DNA from: Marinobacter sp. F4216
GTDB taxonomy: Bacteria > Pseudomonadota > Gammaproteobacteria > Pseudomonadales > Oleiphilaceae
Assembly (NCBI RefSeq): GCF_019931195.1
Contig: NZ_JAIOUO010000004.1
Coordinates: 62,001 to 126,000, forward strand
Direction: 5' to 3'
DNA: 64,000 bases
Shown: piece after piece, positions 1 to 9,670 of the stretch
Numbering within the stretch: the stretch's first letter is position 1
How the letters are laid out: every line of letters starts with the position of its first letter
The notes under the pieces: model-generated
What the model was told of the DNA's origin: nothing
The model's input: the letters and a program-made list of their open reading frames with translations, nothing else
The model's database searches: none
Translations under genes and position numbers: made by a program

Positions 1-218
1 TCTCCCCCGAACTACCATTTACCACCATGTTGTCGGTTGGCTTGTCTCTGTGAGCCAACTCCAGTAAAACACCACCATAACGACTAGTTAACAATCCATG
101 TTCATGCGTTTTTGCACGCGGCCTCCACAACACCAAAGGGGATAGAACTCGCCCCTTGTTCTCGGCCGCAATTCGCGACGCTGCGCGGACAATCCCTAAT
201 CAAGGCCCTCAACTACCA

Positions 219-1931
219 ATGAACAACACGGAACAACAATTCCTCAAAGCCCTCGACGACAAACTCTGGAAAGCCGCCGATAAACTCCGCGCCAACCTAG
301 ACGCTGCCAACTACAAGCACGTAGTGCTGGGGCTTATCTTTCTGAAGTACGTGTCCGATGCCTTCGAAGAACGTCAGGAAGAGCTGTTGGCGCGGTTCAA
401 GGACGAAAACGAGGATCTTTATTACCTTCCGCCAGAAGACTATGACACCGACGAAGAGTACCAACAGGCGCTGATAGAAGAACTGGAAGTACTGGATTAC
501 TACCGCGAAGCCAATGTGTTCTGGGTACCCAAGCCCGCCCGCTGGAGCACCCTGAAAGAAAAAGCGGTCTTGCCCGTTGGTACTGTACTCTGGCAGGACG
601 ATGCCGGTAATGATGTGAAGTTGCGCTCAGTCTCCTGGCTGATCGACAACGCCCTGGAAGAGATCGAGAAGAGCAACACCAAGTTAAAAGGCATCCTCAA
701 CCGCATCAGCCAGTATCAGCTAGAGAACGACAAGCTGTTGGGCCTGATCAACACCTTCTCCGACACCTCCTTCACCAAGCCGGTATTCAACGGCGAGAAG
801 CTGAGCCTGCACAGCAAAGACATCCTCGGCCATGTATACGAATACTTTCTGGGCCAGTTCGCGCTGGCTGAAGGCAAGCAGGGTGGCCAGTACTACACCC
901 CCAAGAGCATCGTTACCCTGATCGTGGAAATGCTCGAACCCTACTCCGGCCGCGTCTATGACCCCGCTATGGGCTCCGGTGGCTTCTTTGTTTCCAGCGA
1001 CAAGTTCATCGAAGAGCACGCCAAAGAGCAGCTCTACGACGCCAGCGAACAGAAAAAACACATCTCCGTGTACGGTCAAGAGTCCAATCCCACCACCTGG
1101 AAGCTGGCCGCCATGAACATGGCCATTCGGGGCATCGACTTTAACTTCGGCAAAAAGAATGGCGATACCTTCCTCAACGACCAGCATCCTGACTTGCGCG
1201 CGGACTTCGTCATGGCCAACCCGCCGTTCAACATGAAGGACTGGTGGAGCGAGTCCTTGGCCGAAGACAGCCGCTGGAAATACGGCACCCCGCCAAAAGG
1301 CAACGCCAACTTTGCGTGGATGCAACACATGATCCACCACTTGGCACCTACGGGCAGCATGGCCCTGCTGCTGGCCAACGGTTCCATGAGCTCCAACACC
1401 AACAACGAAGGCGAAATCCGCAAGCGGCTAGTGGAAGAAGACCTCGTGGAATGCCTGGTCGCCCTGCCCGGCCAGCTGTTCACCAATACCCAGATTCCGG
1501 CGTGCATTTGGTTCCTAACCCGAGACAAAACCAACGGAATGGTGCGCAACGAGAAAAAGCGAGACCGGCGAAAAGAATTCTTGTTCATCGATGCCCGCAA
1601 TCTGGGCTTCATGCGGGATCGGGTGCTACGGGACTTCACAAATGAAGACATCGCCAAGATCGCCGACACACACCATGCCTGGCAGCGCGGTGAGGGTTAC
1701 GAGGATATCGCCGGATTCTGCAAATCCGCCAGCCTGGACGAGATCAAGAAGCATGACTTTGTGCTGACGCCGGGACGCTATGTGGGTGCTCAGGAGCAGG
1801 AAGGCGATGGCGAGCCCTTTGCCGAGAAGATGGCGAGATTGACCGGGCAGTTACGGGAACATTTCACTGAGAGTGGGCGACTGGAGGCTGAGATCAAGCA
1901 GAATCTTAAGGGGCTGGGATATGAGCTCTGA
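219..1931 (+). CDS. hsdM: Type I restriction-modification DNA methyltransferase subunit HsdM
   Basis: Methylation subunit of a Type I R-M complex; it transfers a methyl group from SAM to adenine at the site read by HsdS and is also a core part of the restriction complex. The 570-residue protein has an N-terminal helical HsdM_N region (about residues 1-130), the SAM-binding motif DPAMGSGG near residue 248 and the catalytic NPPF motif of N6-adenine methylases near residue 334. The frame is open back to a TTG at 156, but the ATG at 219 gives the normal HsdM amino end (MNNTEQQF). Its stop overlaps the hsdS start by 11 bases, so the two are probably translationally coupled. First gene of a four-gene operon. 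Family assignment is secure; the target sequence cannot be told. Confidence 0.95.
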   Translation: MNNTEQQFLKALDDKLWKAADKLRANLDAANYKHVVLGLIFLKYVSDAFEERQEELLARFKDENEDLYYLPPEDYDTDEEYQQALIEELEVLDYYREANVFWVPKPARWSTLKEKAVLPVGTVLWQDDAGNDVKLRSVSWLIDNALEEIEKSNTKLKGILNRISQYQLENDKLLGLINTFSDTSFTKPVFNGEKLSLHSKDILGHVYEYFLGQFALAEGKQGGQYYTPKSIVTLIVEMLEPYSGRVYDPAMGSGGFFVSSDKFIEEHAKEQLYDASEQKKHISVYGQESNPTTWKLAAMNMAIRGIDFNFGKKNGDTFLNDQHPDLRADFVMANPPFNMKDWWSESLAEDSRWKYGTPPKGNANFAWMQHMIHHLAPTGSMALLLANGSMSSNTNNEGEIRKRLVEEDLVECLVALPGQLFTNTQIPACIWFLTRDKTNGMVRNEKKRDRRKEFLFIDARNLGFMRDRVLRDFTNEDIAKIADTHHAWQRGEGYEDIAGFCKSASLDEIKKHDFVLTPGRYVGAQEQEGDGEPFAEKMARLTGQLREHFTESGRLEAEIKQNLKGLGYEL

Positions 1932-3348
1932 TTGGCCTTTGGTTCAACTGGTTGACCTAATATCCATTAAACACGGGTTCGCTTTCAAAGGTGAATTTTT
2001 CAGCGATACGTCAACGGATACTGTATTGGTAACACCTGGGAACTTCGCCATAGGCGGAGGCTTCAAAGCTGACAAATTGAAATTCTACAGCGGCCCGGTT
2101 CCTGCGGGGTACAAGCTGAAAGCCGATGATTTGATAGTAACCATGACTGACCTCAGTAAGCAGGCTGATACCCTCGGGTACTCGGCACTGGTTCCGGAAC
2201 ATTCGGGTCGGCTCTATCTCCATAATCAACGTATCGGGCTTGTCGAGATCAAAAGTCAGGAGCTTGATAAGCTCTATCTGTATTTCTTGATGCGTTCTCG
2301 CGAATACCGCCACCACGTGGTAAGTTCCGCCACCGGATCGACTGTTAAGCACACATCCCCAAGCAAAATAATGTCCTTTGAGTTTCGTCTGCCACCTCTA
2401 GAAACTCAGAAAAACATAGGTCGGGCATTAAAACTTTTGGAAGAAAGGGCTGAAATCAGTCACAAAATCAACCTCACCCTCGAACAGATGGCTCAAGCCA
2501 TCTTCAAAAGCTGGTTTGTCGATTTCGAGCCGGTCAAAGCCAAGATCGCCGCACTGGAAGCCGGTGGCAGCGAGGAAGACGCCCTGCTCGCCGCCATGCA
2601 GGCCGTATCCAGCAAGGAAGAAGCCCAGCTAACCCGCATGAAGACCGACCAGCCCGAGCAATACACAGAACTCCGTGCCACCGCCGAGCTGTTCCCGTCG
2701 GCCATGCAGGATAGTGAGTTGGGGGAAGTCCCCGAGGGTTGGAATCCAGGAACTCTTCATGACGTGGCGAAGTTTCCGAACGAACGAATTTCAACGGAAC
2801 ATCTGGGGCCGGATTCTTACGTGTCGACGGAAAACATGCTAGAAAATAAGCGGGGAATCAGTACCGCATCTTCACTGCCCTCCTCGACCTCAGTTCCTGC
2901 CTTCGAGCCCGGACAAATCTTGATTTCAAATATTAGGCCCTACTTTAAGAAAATCTGGCTTGCAAATATTCAGGGTGGTCGCTCACCCGATGTCCTTGGC
3001 TTCAAGTGCAAGCACGACCACACAACCGAGTTTCTCTTTAACCTTCTCTATCAAGACCAGTTTTTCGATTACATGATGCTCACATCGAAAGGGGCGAAGA
3101 TGCCCCGTGGCGATAAGAAAGCGATCATGCAGTTTGTCTGTACGCTTCCCCCCATCAAACTAATGCAGCGCTTCTCCGATCGAATCAAGCCGTTCTATAC
3201 CTTATCCAACTCGAACAACACCGAGTCAAAGCTGCTTGAGGCAACACGCGAGGCACTTTTACCCAAGCTCCTTTCCGGCGAGCTCTCCATACCAGAAGCG
3301 AAGACATGTATGCCCCCCGCATTGGCACCAGCTCGGGAGGAAAATTGA
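1921..3348 (+). CDS. hsdS: Type I restriction-modification specificity subunit HsdS
   Basis: DNA-recognition subunit that directs both methylation and cleavage. The 475-residue protein has the usual two target-recognition domains (about residues 1-175 and 265-430), each followed by a helical spacer. The central spacer carries the conserved stretch MAQAIFKSWFVDFEPVKAK, and the second half ends with the typical TREALLPKLLSGEL helix. The ATG at 1921 lies inside the end of hsdM and is preferred to an upstream in-frame start at 1873. The recognition domains look richer in A+T than the conserved spacers, as expected for fast-evolving, exchanged specificity domains. The stop overlaps the start of the next gene by one base. 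Confidence 0.93.
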   Translation: MSSDWPLVQLVDLISIKHGFAFKGEFFSDTSTDTVLVTPGNFAIGGGFKADKLKFYSGPVPAGYKLKADDLIVTMTDLSKQADTLGYSALVPEHSGRLYLHNQRIGLVEIKSQELDKLYLYFLMRSREYRHHVVSSATGSTVKHTSPSKIMSFEFRLPPLETQKNIGRALKLLEERAEISHKINLTLEQMAQAIFKSWFVDFEPVKAKIAALEAGGSEEDALLAAMQAVSSKEEAQLTRMKTDQPEQYTELRATAELFPSAMQDSELGEVPEGWNPGTLHDVAKFPNERISTEHLGPDSYVSTENMLENKRGISTASSLPSSTSVPAFEPGQILISNIRPYFKKIWLANIQGGRSPDVLGFKCKHDHTTEFLFNLLYQDQFFDYMMLTSKGAKMPRGDKKAIMQFVCTLPPIKLMQRFSDRIKPFYTLSNSNNTESKLLEATREALLPKLLSGELSIPEAKTCMPPALAPAREEN

Positions 3349-4403
3349 TGGAGCTTTGGCTAACTCGTGCTGGCTCACATGGTGAGTTCGAGCAAAAGTT
3401 CCTGGACGAAAGACGCATCTACCTGACCTGGGATGGATTGAATGCGAACCTGGCCGCTTTGGACAGTCGGGAGTCCCTGCTTGAGCACCTGGAAGAAGCT
3501 TACCCGGATGAAAAGCTGAAGCGGCTCCAGAACCACAGCAGCCAGATCTGGGCATTTACCAAATCCATGCAAAATGGGGATTGGGTCGTACTACCATCGA
3601 AGAAGCAGCCCGTCGTCTACGTCGGGCGAATCACTGGTGATTACATCCACAACCCCGAAAGCCCGGACCCATTCTTTCATTGGCGCACAGTCGATTGGTT
3701 CGGTTTGGAGATTCCTCGATCCCACTTCGGCCAGGATCTGCTCTATAGCTTCGGGGCGTTCATGACCATTTGCCGTATCCGCCGCAACAACGCGCTGCAG
3801 CGCCTGCAGGCCATGTACGAAAACGGGTGGAAAGCTGAAAGCACTAAATCCCTTGTGAAGCACACAGGCAACGCTGTAAGCGGGCAAGCAGACGATATAT
3901 CCGACGACGACAGCGTCGAGTTCAACCTTGCCGACCTGGCGAAACAACAGGTCGTCGCTCTGATCGAGCAAAAATTTAAGGGCCATGAACTCACTCGCCT
4001 GGTGGCGTCGATCTTGAAAGCACAGGGCTATACGGTCTGGCAAAGCCCAGAAGGGGCCGACGGTGGCGCCGACATTCTGGCATCCAACGGCATGATGGGG
4101 TTCGGCAGCCAAACCATTTGCGTCGAGGTGAAGTCCGGCACAGGCACAGTGGATCGCCCAACCGTGGACAAGCTTTTAGGGGCCATGTCCAAGTTCAACG
4201 CAGACCACGGCCTATTCGTCGCCTGGGGAGGCTTCAAGCAAAACGTACAGAAGGATATGGCCAGCAGCTTCTTCCGCCTACGGTTGTGGTCACAGGACGA
4301 TTTGTTGAACGAACTTTTCGCGGTTTATGACAAGCTGGAAGACGAACTGAAAGCCCAACTGCCGCTTAAACGGGTTTGGACGGTAGTTGCATCTGAGGAC
4401 TGA
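3348..4403 (+). CDS. Mrr-type restriction endonuclease with EVE-like reader domain, inside the hsd operon
   Basis: Predicted DNA endonuclease of 351 residues. The C-terminal part (about residues 200-310) is an Mrr-type PD-(D/E)xK nuclease: helix with GHELTRLVASIL, then GADGGAD (Asp238/Asp242), then CVEVKSG with Glu260 and Lys262 as the probable catalytic ExK pair. The N-terminal 150 residues, with GDWVVLPSK, YVGRITGDY and HWRTVDWF, resemble EVE/PUA-like domains that read modified bases in Type IV restriction enzymes. ATG at 3348 overlaps the hsdS stop (TGATG) and follows a good GGGAGGA ribosome site; the in-frame start at 3306 is inside hsdS. It is a real insertion into the usual hsdMSR order. 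Nuclease fold is likely; the modified-DNA role is inference. Confidence 0.85.
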   Translation: MELWLTRAGSHGEFEQKFLDERRIYLTWDGLNANLAALDSRESLLEHLEEAYPDEKLKRLQNHSSQIWAFTKSMQNGDWVVLPSKKQPVVYVGRITGDYIHNPESPDPFFHWRTVDWFGLEIPRSHFGQDLLYSFGAFMTICRIRRNNALQRLQAMYENGWKAESTKSLVKHTGNAVSGQADDISDDDSVEFNLADLAKQQVVALIEQKFKGHELTRLVASILKAQGYTVWQSPEGADGGADILASNGMMGFGSQTICVEVKSGTGTVDRPTVDKLLGAMSKFNADHGLFVAWGGFKQNVQKDMASSFFRLRLWSQDDLLNELFAVYDKLEDELKAQLPLKRVWTVVASED

Positions 4404-4466
4404 TGCTTTTCTCAAAATGAGATTTGCCTGAGTCGCAGGTAGCTGGAGCGGTATAGGAACGGACTG

Positions 4467-7400
4467 ATGACGGAAGACCAACTAGAACAACAATGCCTGG
4501 AATGGTTCGCTGAAGGTGGCTGGGAAGTCGCGCACGGACCTGATCTGGCTCCTGATGGCGAGGCGCCAGAACGCGCCGATTACAAACAAGTCCTGCTTCT
4601 GTCGGACCTTGAGGCAGCAATTCGCCGCATCAACCCTCACCTGCCGCAAAGTGCCGTGGAACAGGCTGTAGCCGTCGCCAAAAAACCGGAAAGCTTGGAT
4701 ACCGTCGTCAGCAACCGATCGTTTCACCGCCTTCTACTAGACGGCGTGCCGGTCAGCTACAAGAACGAAGACAAGGAGATTCATGATCAGGCGTTTCTAC
4801 TGGATTTCGGCGATCTGACCGCTAACCGCTTTCGGGCCATCAATCAGTTCACCATTGAAGGTTCGAAGCAACTACGTCGTCCGGACATTGTGTGCTTCAT
4901 CAATGGAATTCCGTTAGCAGTTTTAGAGCTGAAAAGCCCTAGCTCGGACAGTGCAGACTTCTGGGATGCCTACCACCAGATTCAAACTTACAAGGATGAG
5001 GTCAGCGACCTCTTCGCCTTCAACGAAGCCGCGATCATCAGTGATGGATGGACCGCCCGCGTGGGTTCTCTCACAGCAAGCCAGGAGCGATACATGCCCT
5101 GGCGCACCATCAAGGACGAAGACGATAAGCCCTTGATGGAGCGGCAGCTGGAAACCATGGTTCGGGGCTTCTTCGGCCGGGAATTGTTTCTGGATTACAT
5201 CCGCCACTTCGTTATTTTCGAATCAGACTCAGACAAACTCATCAAGAAAATCGCCGGTTATCACCAATTCCATGCGGTGCGAGAAGCAGTAAAAGCAACG
5301 ATCATTGCCGCTCAACCTTCGACCGGGGGAAGCTCTGGCGAAACGACAACCACCAACGCCGACGGCGTGCTCCCCGGCAGCAAAAAAGCGGGGGTGGTTT
5401 GGCACACTCAAGGCTCCGGCAAGAGTATTTCCATGTGCTGCTACGCAGGCAAACTGCTGCAACAGCCGGAGATGAATAACCCGACCCTGATTGTGGTCAC
5501 CGACCGAAATGATCTCGATGGCCAACTCTTCGCCACGTTCAGCGCAGCCCGAGAACTTCTAAAGCAGGAGCCGGTGCAGGCCGACGACCGCGATGCTCTG
5601 CGCCGTCTTCTGGCCGAGAGAGAATCAGGCGGGATCATTTTTACCACGGTTCAGAAGTTTGCCCTGCTGGACGATGAATCCAGTCACCCCGTGCTGAACG
5701 ACCGTCACAACATCGTGGTGATATCAGACGAAGCTCACCGCAGCCAATACGGCCTGAAAGCCACCCTGAAAAAGGATGGCAAGTTTAAGTACGGTTATGC
5801 CCGCCACATGCGCGACGCGCTGCCCAATGCCTCATTCATTGGCTTCACTGGAACCCCCATCGAAAGTGAGGACAAAGATACCCGGGCAGTATTCGGCGAC
5901 TACGTGTCTATTTACGACATCCAGGATGCGATGGAGGATGGCGCAACCGTACCCATTTACTATGAGTCCCGTCTCGCCAAGCTAGACATCAATCGTGATG
6001 CTATCGATGAACTTTCCGATCAAGTAGATGAGGTCGTTGAGGACGAAGAGGACGTTGGCGCGCGAGAAAGAACCAAAGGCGAATGGAGCCGACTGGAGAA
6101 GTTGGTCGGGTCCGGCCCTCGTCTACAACAAATCGCAGAAGATCTTGTCACCCACTTCGAAGCACGCTCCAGCGTGATTGATGGCAAGGCCATGATTGTC
6201 GCCATGAGCCGGGAGATCGCCGTTCACCTATACAACGAGATCGTTCAGCTGCGGCCAGACTGGCATGACGACGATCCAGAAAAAGGTGCCATCAAGATTG
6301 TGATGACGGGCTCAGCATCCGACAAAGCGCTGCTGCAACCGCACATCCACAACAAGCAGACAAAGAAGCGGCTGGAGAAGCGATTTAAGGACACCAACGA
6401 CCCGCTCAAACTGGTGATTGTCCGGGATATGTGGCTCACCGGTTTCGATGCCCCGTGCTGCCATACCATGTACGTGGATAAGCCGATGAAGGGCCACAAC
6501 CTGATGCAGGCCATCGCTCGGGTGAACCGAGTCTTTAAGGACAAGCCTGGCGGTCTGGTTGTGGATTACATCGGGATCGCCAACGAGCTTAAGCAAGCCC
6601 TGAAAACTTACACCGACGCAAAGGGCAAAGGTGAGCCAACACACAGTGCCGAAGAAGCCTATGCCATCCTACTGGAAAAGCTGGACATCATTCACGGTAT
6701 GTTCGCTCCCGGCCCTAAAGGCAGGGGCTTCGATTACAGCGGATTTGAGGTCGACCCCTTCAAACTGCTTGTACCCACCGCCAACTACATCCTCAGCCTG
6801 GAGGACGGCAAGAAGCGCTTCTTGGATACCGTCCTGGCCATGAGCAAGGCATTCTCACTGTGTGCCACCCTGGATGAGGCCCAGCCACTTCAGAAAGAAG
6901 TCGCCTTCCTCGCGCAGGTGAAGACAGCTATTACCAAGTTCACCAGCGTGGACAAAAAACTGACCGAAGAGGAAAAGAACTCCGCACTCAAGCAGATTCT
7001 GGACAACGCCGTAATTGCGGATGGCGTAACCGATGTCTTCGCCCTCTGCGGCTTGGACAAGCCCAATATCGGATTGCTCTCCGACGAGTTCCTGGAAGAC
7101 GTTCGGCAAATGCCCTACAAGAACTTTGCGGTAGAGCTGCTTGAGAAGCTGCTTAAGGACGAGATCAAAGCCCGAACGCGCAATAACGTCGTGCAGGAAA
7201 AGAAGTACGCAGAGCGGTTACAAGAGACGCTGCGCAAGTACAACAACCGAGGCATCGAGACCGCGCAGGTCATTGAAGAGCTGATCGCCATGGCCAAACA
7301 GTTCCAGGCTGAACTGGATCGTGATGCAGGACTCGGCCTGAATCCAGACGAGGTGGCCTTCTACGACGCCCTGGCTAGCAACGAGAGCGCCGTACGCGAA

Positions 7401-7625
7401 CTCGGGGATGAGATCCTGAAGAAAATCGCCGTTGATATCACCGACAAACTGCGCAGATCCACCACCGTGGACTGGCAAGTACGGGAGAGTGTGCGGGCCA
7501 AGCTGCGGATTCTGGTACGGCGAACGTTGCAACGATACAAATATCCGCCTGACAAGGCTCCTGAAGCCGTTGAGCTTGTGATGAAGCAGGCAGAGGCGTT
7601 ATCCAACCACTGGACGCAAAACTAA
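4467..7625 (+). CDS. hsdR: Type I restriction endonuclease motor subunit HsdR
   Basis: Restriction and translocation subunit: ATP-driven DNA translocase with a nuclease domain, acting with HsdM and HsdS on unmethylated DNA. The 1052-residue protein is full length. The N-terminal nuclease domain shows RPDIVCF followed by LAVLELKSP (Glu154 and Lys156 of the ExK pair). The superfamily-2 motor has Walker A HTQGSGKS near residue 313, the DEAH box near residue 421, GFTGTPIE, and the later helicase motifs [10 protein letters not shown] and [11 protein letters not shown]. The C-terminal 300 residues are the helical domain that contacts HsdM. It starts 63 bases after the Mrr-type gene and is the last gene of the R-M operon. 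No frameshift seen, so the system looks intact. Confidence 0.95.
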   Translation: MTEDQLEQQCLEWFAEGGWEVAHGPDLAPDGEAPERADYKQVLLLSDLEAAIRRINPHLPQSAVEQAVAVAKKPESLDTVVSNRSFHRLLLDGVPVSYKNEDKEIHDQAFLLDFGDLTANRFRAINQFTIEGSKQLRRPDIVCFINGIPLAVLELKSPSSDSADFWDAYHQIQTYKDEVSDLFAFNEAAIISDGWTARVGSLTASQERYMPWRTIKDEDDKPLMERQLETMVRGFFGRELFLDYIRHFVIFESDSDKLIKKIAGYHQFHAVREAVKATIIAAQPSTGGSSGETTTTNADGVLPGSKKAGVVWHTQGSGKSISMCCYAGKLLQQPEMNNPTLIVVTDRNDLDGQLFATFSAARELLKQEPVQADDRDALRRLLAERESGGIIFTTVQKFALLDDESSHPVLNDRHNIVVISDEAHRSQYGLKATLKKDGKFKYGYARHMRDALPNASFIGFTGTPIESEDKDTRAVFGDYVSIYDIQDAMEDGATVPIYYESRLAKLDINRDAIDELSDQVDEVVEDEEDVGARERTKGEWSRLEKLVGSGPRLQQIAEDLVTHFEARSSVIDGKAMIVAMSREIAVHLYNEIVQLRPDWHDDDPEKGAIKIVMTGSASDKALLQPHIHNKQTKKRLEKRFKDTNDPLKLVIVRDMWLTGFDAPCCHTMYVDKPMKGHNLMQAIARVNRVFKDKPGGLVVDYIGIANELKQALKTYTDAKGKGEPTHSAEEAYAILLEKLDIIHGMFAPGPKGRGFDYSGFEVDPFKLLVPTANYILSLEDGKKRFLDTVLAMSKAFSLCATLDEAQPLQKEVAFLAQVKTAITKFTSVDKKLTEEEKNSALKQILDNAVIADGVTDVFALCGLDKPNIGLLSDEFLEDVRQMPYKNFAVELLEKLLKDEIKARTRNNVVQEKKYAERLQETLRKYNNRGIETAQVIEELIAMAKQFQAELDRDAGLGLNPDEVAFYDALASNESAVRELGDEILKKIAVDITDKLRRSTTVDWQVRESVRAKLRILVRRTLQRYKYPPDKAPEAVELVMKQAEALSNHWTQN

Positions 7626-7745
7626 CAGGCGCATAAGTCTATACAGAAGCCAGACGGGAACTTTACTCAATCCATGTTGAAGCCCATATAAAAACATGGT
7701 TTAAGTTAGCCTCAAATTTGAATTTCGATAGGACCACCGGTTTCA

Positions 7746-8534
7746 ATGTTTACCAGAATAAAAATCATCCTGACCATCGCATTGGCAGTAACGATAACCA
7801 GCGGCTGTACCTTCCACAAAATCAACACAAGCTTCAACGCCGCTGATGCTGGCGCCTATTACTCCTCTGGCTGGATCGTCCAAGAACGTCAGTCTGACCA
7901 GTATATCGTCCGCCTTGCCATACTTGATGAGAAGAACCCTTGGTCCGCTGTTACTGGTGACGTTTTTGTTCAAAACCTCACAGACACTCCGGTGACGATA
8001 AGCGTTGAGGACATTTCGTTTACTCAAGATGAGAATCCAATCGGCTTGCTGTCATACAAACAGTTAAAAAAGAAATATGTCAGCCAAGCACAATCCCGCA
8101 GAACCGCAGTCGCCTTAGGCGCGATGGCTCAAAGCCTCAGCGCCTCCCAGCCGCAAACTACGACGACCTATGGTTCTGGCACTGCCTACGGCACTGGTGG
8201 TTCAGCGTCCTATTACGGATCGACGCAGTCATACTCATACAACCCAGCAGCCTCAGCAGCCGCTAACGCGCAAATTCAGGCTAATGCCCAAGCAGGAATC
8301 AACAACATCGAATCAGACCTGCAAAAAAGCCTGAATTCGCTGGATGGCTACCTTCAAAAAACAACCATATTCCCAGACCAGGCATACGGGGGCATGTTTA
8401 AATCAGAGATGACTCGTTTCGACCAGAGACCCGAGTCCTTCTACACATTCGCAGTTAACGTCGGGACAGAACGGTTCACTTTCCAGTTCGTGGAAAAAAC
8501 AGTCATCACTACACAAGAAAGAAAACTGTTTTAA
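7746..8534 (+). CDS. hypothetical lipoprotein, island cargo
   Basis: Unrecognised 262-residue exported protein. A lipoprotein signal is clear: charged start (MFTRIK), hydrophobic stretch, lipobox-like TSGC at residues 18-21. The first half (25-100) looks like a compact beta-rich domain. The middle (about 115-185) is low complexity, rich in Ser, Thr, Tyr, Gly and Ala, with repeated GTGGS/YGS-like stretches, and is followed by an Ala/Gln/Asn helix. The end (VNVGTERFTFQFVEK) is beta-like again. Base composition is visibly more A+T rich than the chromosomal genes after 8.8 kb, consistent with acquired DNA. It is the last gene before the predicted attachment site. No enzyme motif is visible. Confidence 0.7.
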   Translation: MFTRIKIILTIALAVTITSGCTFHKINTSFNAADAGAYYSSGWIVQERQSDQYIVRLAILDEKNPWSAVTGDVFVQNLTDTPVTISVEDISFTQDENPIGLLSYKQLKKKYVSQAQSRRTAVALGAMAQSLSASQPQTTTTYGSGTAYGTGGSASYYGSTQSYSYNPAASAAANAQIQANAQAGINNIESDLQKSLNSLDGYLQKTTIFPDQAYGGMFKSEMTRFDQRPESFYTFAVNVGTERFTFQFVEKTVITTQERKLF

Positions 8535-8660
8535 AGGCTTATCCACTGACTGACAGACCAGAGAGAATCTCTTCTACGGGGGTATTATTGGGGGTATCAA
8601 CCTCAGACAAAAAAACGAAACACCATATCATTCAATACTATAAGGCCATTATTCAGTGGG

Positions 8661-8674
8661 CGCCGTCTCCACCA
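8661..8674 (+). other. probable attachment site: copy of the 3' end of ssrA (tmRNA) at the island border
   Basis: The stretch CGCCGTCTCCACCA is what the 3' end of a tmRNA looks like: acceptor strand CGTCTCC plus ACCA. CGTCTCC pairs with GGGGACG, the expected 5' end of a tmRNA, including the G3-U wobble of the tRNA-Ala-like acceptor. A perfect terminator follows 6 bases later, but no tmRNA body precedes it. This is the pattern left when an island integrates into the 3' end of ssrA: the far end keeps only the short direct repeat and the displaced terminator. A tRNA gene end is the alternative. Confidence 0.6.
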
Positions 8675-8680
8675 AACGCC

Positions 8681-8709
8681 AAAAAGCCCCCGACTTCGGG
8701 GGCTTTTTT
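8681..8709 (+). terminator. rho-independent terminator, probably the displaced ssrA terminator
   Basis: Perfect GC-rich hairpin (AGCCCCCG, short ACTT loop, CGGGGGCT) with A-run before and T-run after, so it can work in both directions. It sits just after the ssrA-like 3' end and before the RsuA-like gene. Confidence 0.85.
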
Positions 8710-8774
8710 CGTTACTGAGGACAGCGATCTGATGGCATCGCGCTTAACAGCAACTCGAATCACCCTGGAATCTC

Positions 8775-9476
8775 TTGAAACTCTCGCGAATCCTCAGCAA
8801 CCAGAATGGCGTCAGTCGACAGCAGGCCATACGGACCATCGCCGCCGGGCAGGTTCATGTGGACGGCGAGGTCTGCACCGATGCGGCCAGGGAGGTGTCA
8901 CGTTTCGAGAGTGTGGTTGTCGGTGATCAAGAGATACAGCGTGCGGTTGCCGCCCACTACCTGATGCTGAACAAACCTGCCGGATACCTCAGTGCCACAA
9001 AGGACGAAATACATCCAACGGTGATGGAACTGGTACCTGAGGAGCTACGCCCCCACCTTCACATTGCGGGGCGCCTGGACCGGGCCTCTACCGGCCTGCT
9101 GATTATGACCAACGACGGCAACTGGTCGCGACGGCTAACTGAGCCCGCCGTCAAGATCCCCAAGGTCTACCGGGTAAAAACCCTCCAGCCCATTAGCAAG
9201 GAAACAGAGCAACGGTTTGCGGAGGGCATATGGTTTGCCTGGGAAGGACTCACAACCTCGCCCGCGGCAATAGAACAGCTAGCCCCCTGCGAGGCGCGCG
9301 TGACCATCTTTGAAGGACGCTACCATCAGGTGAAGCGAATGTTCCATGCCGTTGGCAACCAGGTCACCAGCCTGCACCGCGAACGCATTGGCGGTATCAC
9401 CCTGCCAGCCCAACTGCCCCAGGGCGCCTACCAGAGCCTGACGCCAACCCAGGTAGCGTCAGTACGGCGCCATTAA
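8775..9476 (+). CDS. rsuA: RsuA-family rRNA pseudouridine synthase
   Basis: Converts a specific rRNA uridine to pseudouridine; by similarity to the RsuA branch the target would be U516 of 16S rRNA. The 233-residue protein has an N-terminal S4 RNA-binding domain (1-50) and the catalytic domain with GRLD (residues 99-102; Asp102 nucleophile) followed by ASTGLLIMTNDG, and the late motif EGRYHQVKRMF. The only start that keeps the S4 domain whole is the TTG at 8775. It is the first chromosomal gene after the island border. RluE/RluF relatives share these motifs, so the exact target is less sure than the family. Confidence 0.85.
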   Translation: MKLSRILSNQNGVSRQQAIRTIAAGQVHVDGEVCTDAAREVSRFESVVVGDQEIQRAVAAHYLMLNKPAGYLSATKDEIHPTVMELVPEELRPHLHIAGRLDRASTGLLIMTNDGNWSRRLTEPAVKIPKVYRVKTLQPISKETEQRFAEGIWFAWEGLTTSPAAIEQLAPCEARVTIFEGRYHQVKRMFHAVGNQVTSLHRERIGGITLPAQLPQGAYQSLTPTQVASVRRH

Positions 9477-9670
9477 TTCCGCAAACACTCCCAGATTCGG
9501 CCGCTACCATTCACCCGATGTGTGAGCACCCCATCTACCTCTCCGTGATTAGATAAGCCATCACAAAGCCATGCTCATTCCCCACAAATATCGGTTTTTT
9601 CGACTAACAGAAGCCCGCTCGATGTAGATAGGATTGGAATTATTCGTACCCTATTCAGGAAACATAATCC

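Noticed and set aside
1..155. Coding end of an upstream gene
   Set aside because: All three forward frames hit stops early and no family motif was seen; nothing can be supported in this stretch.
8588..8926. 112-codon open frame across the island border
   Set aside because: Runs through the tmRNA-like 3' end and the terminator hairpin and overlaps the rsuA-like gene; cannot be a normal gene.
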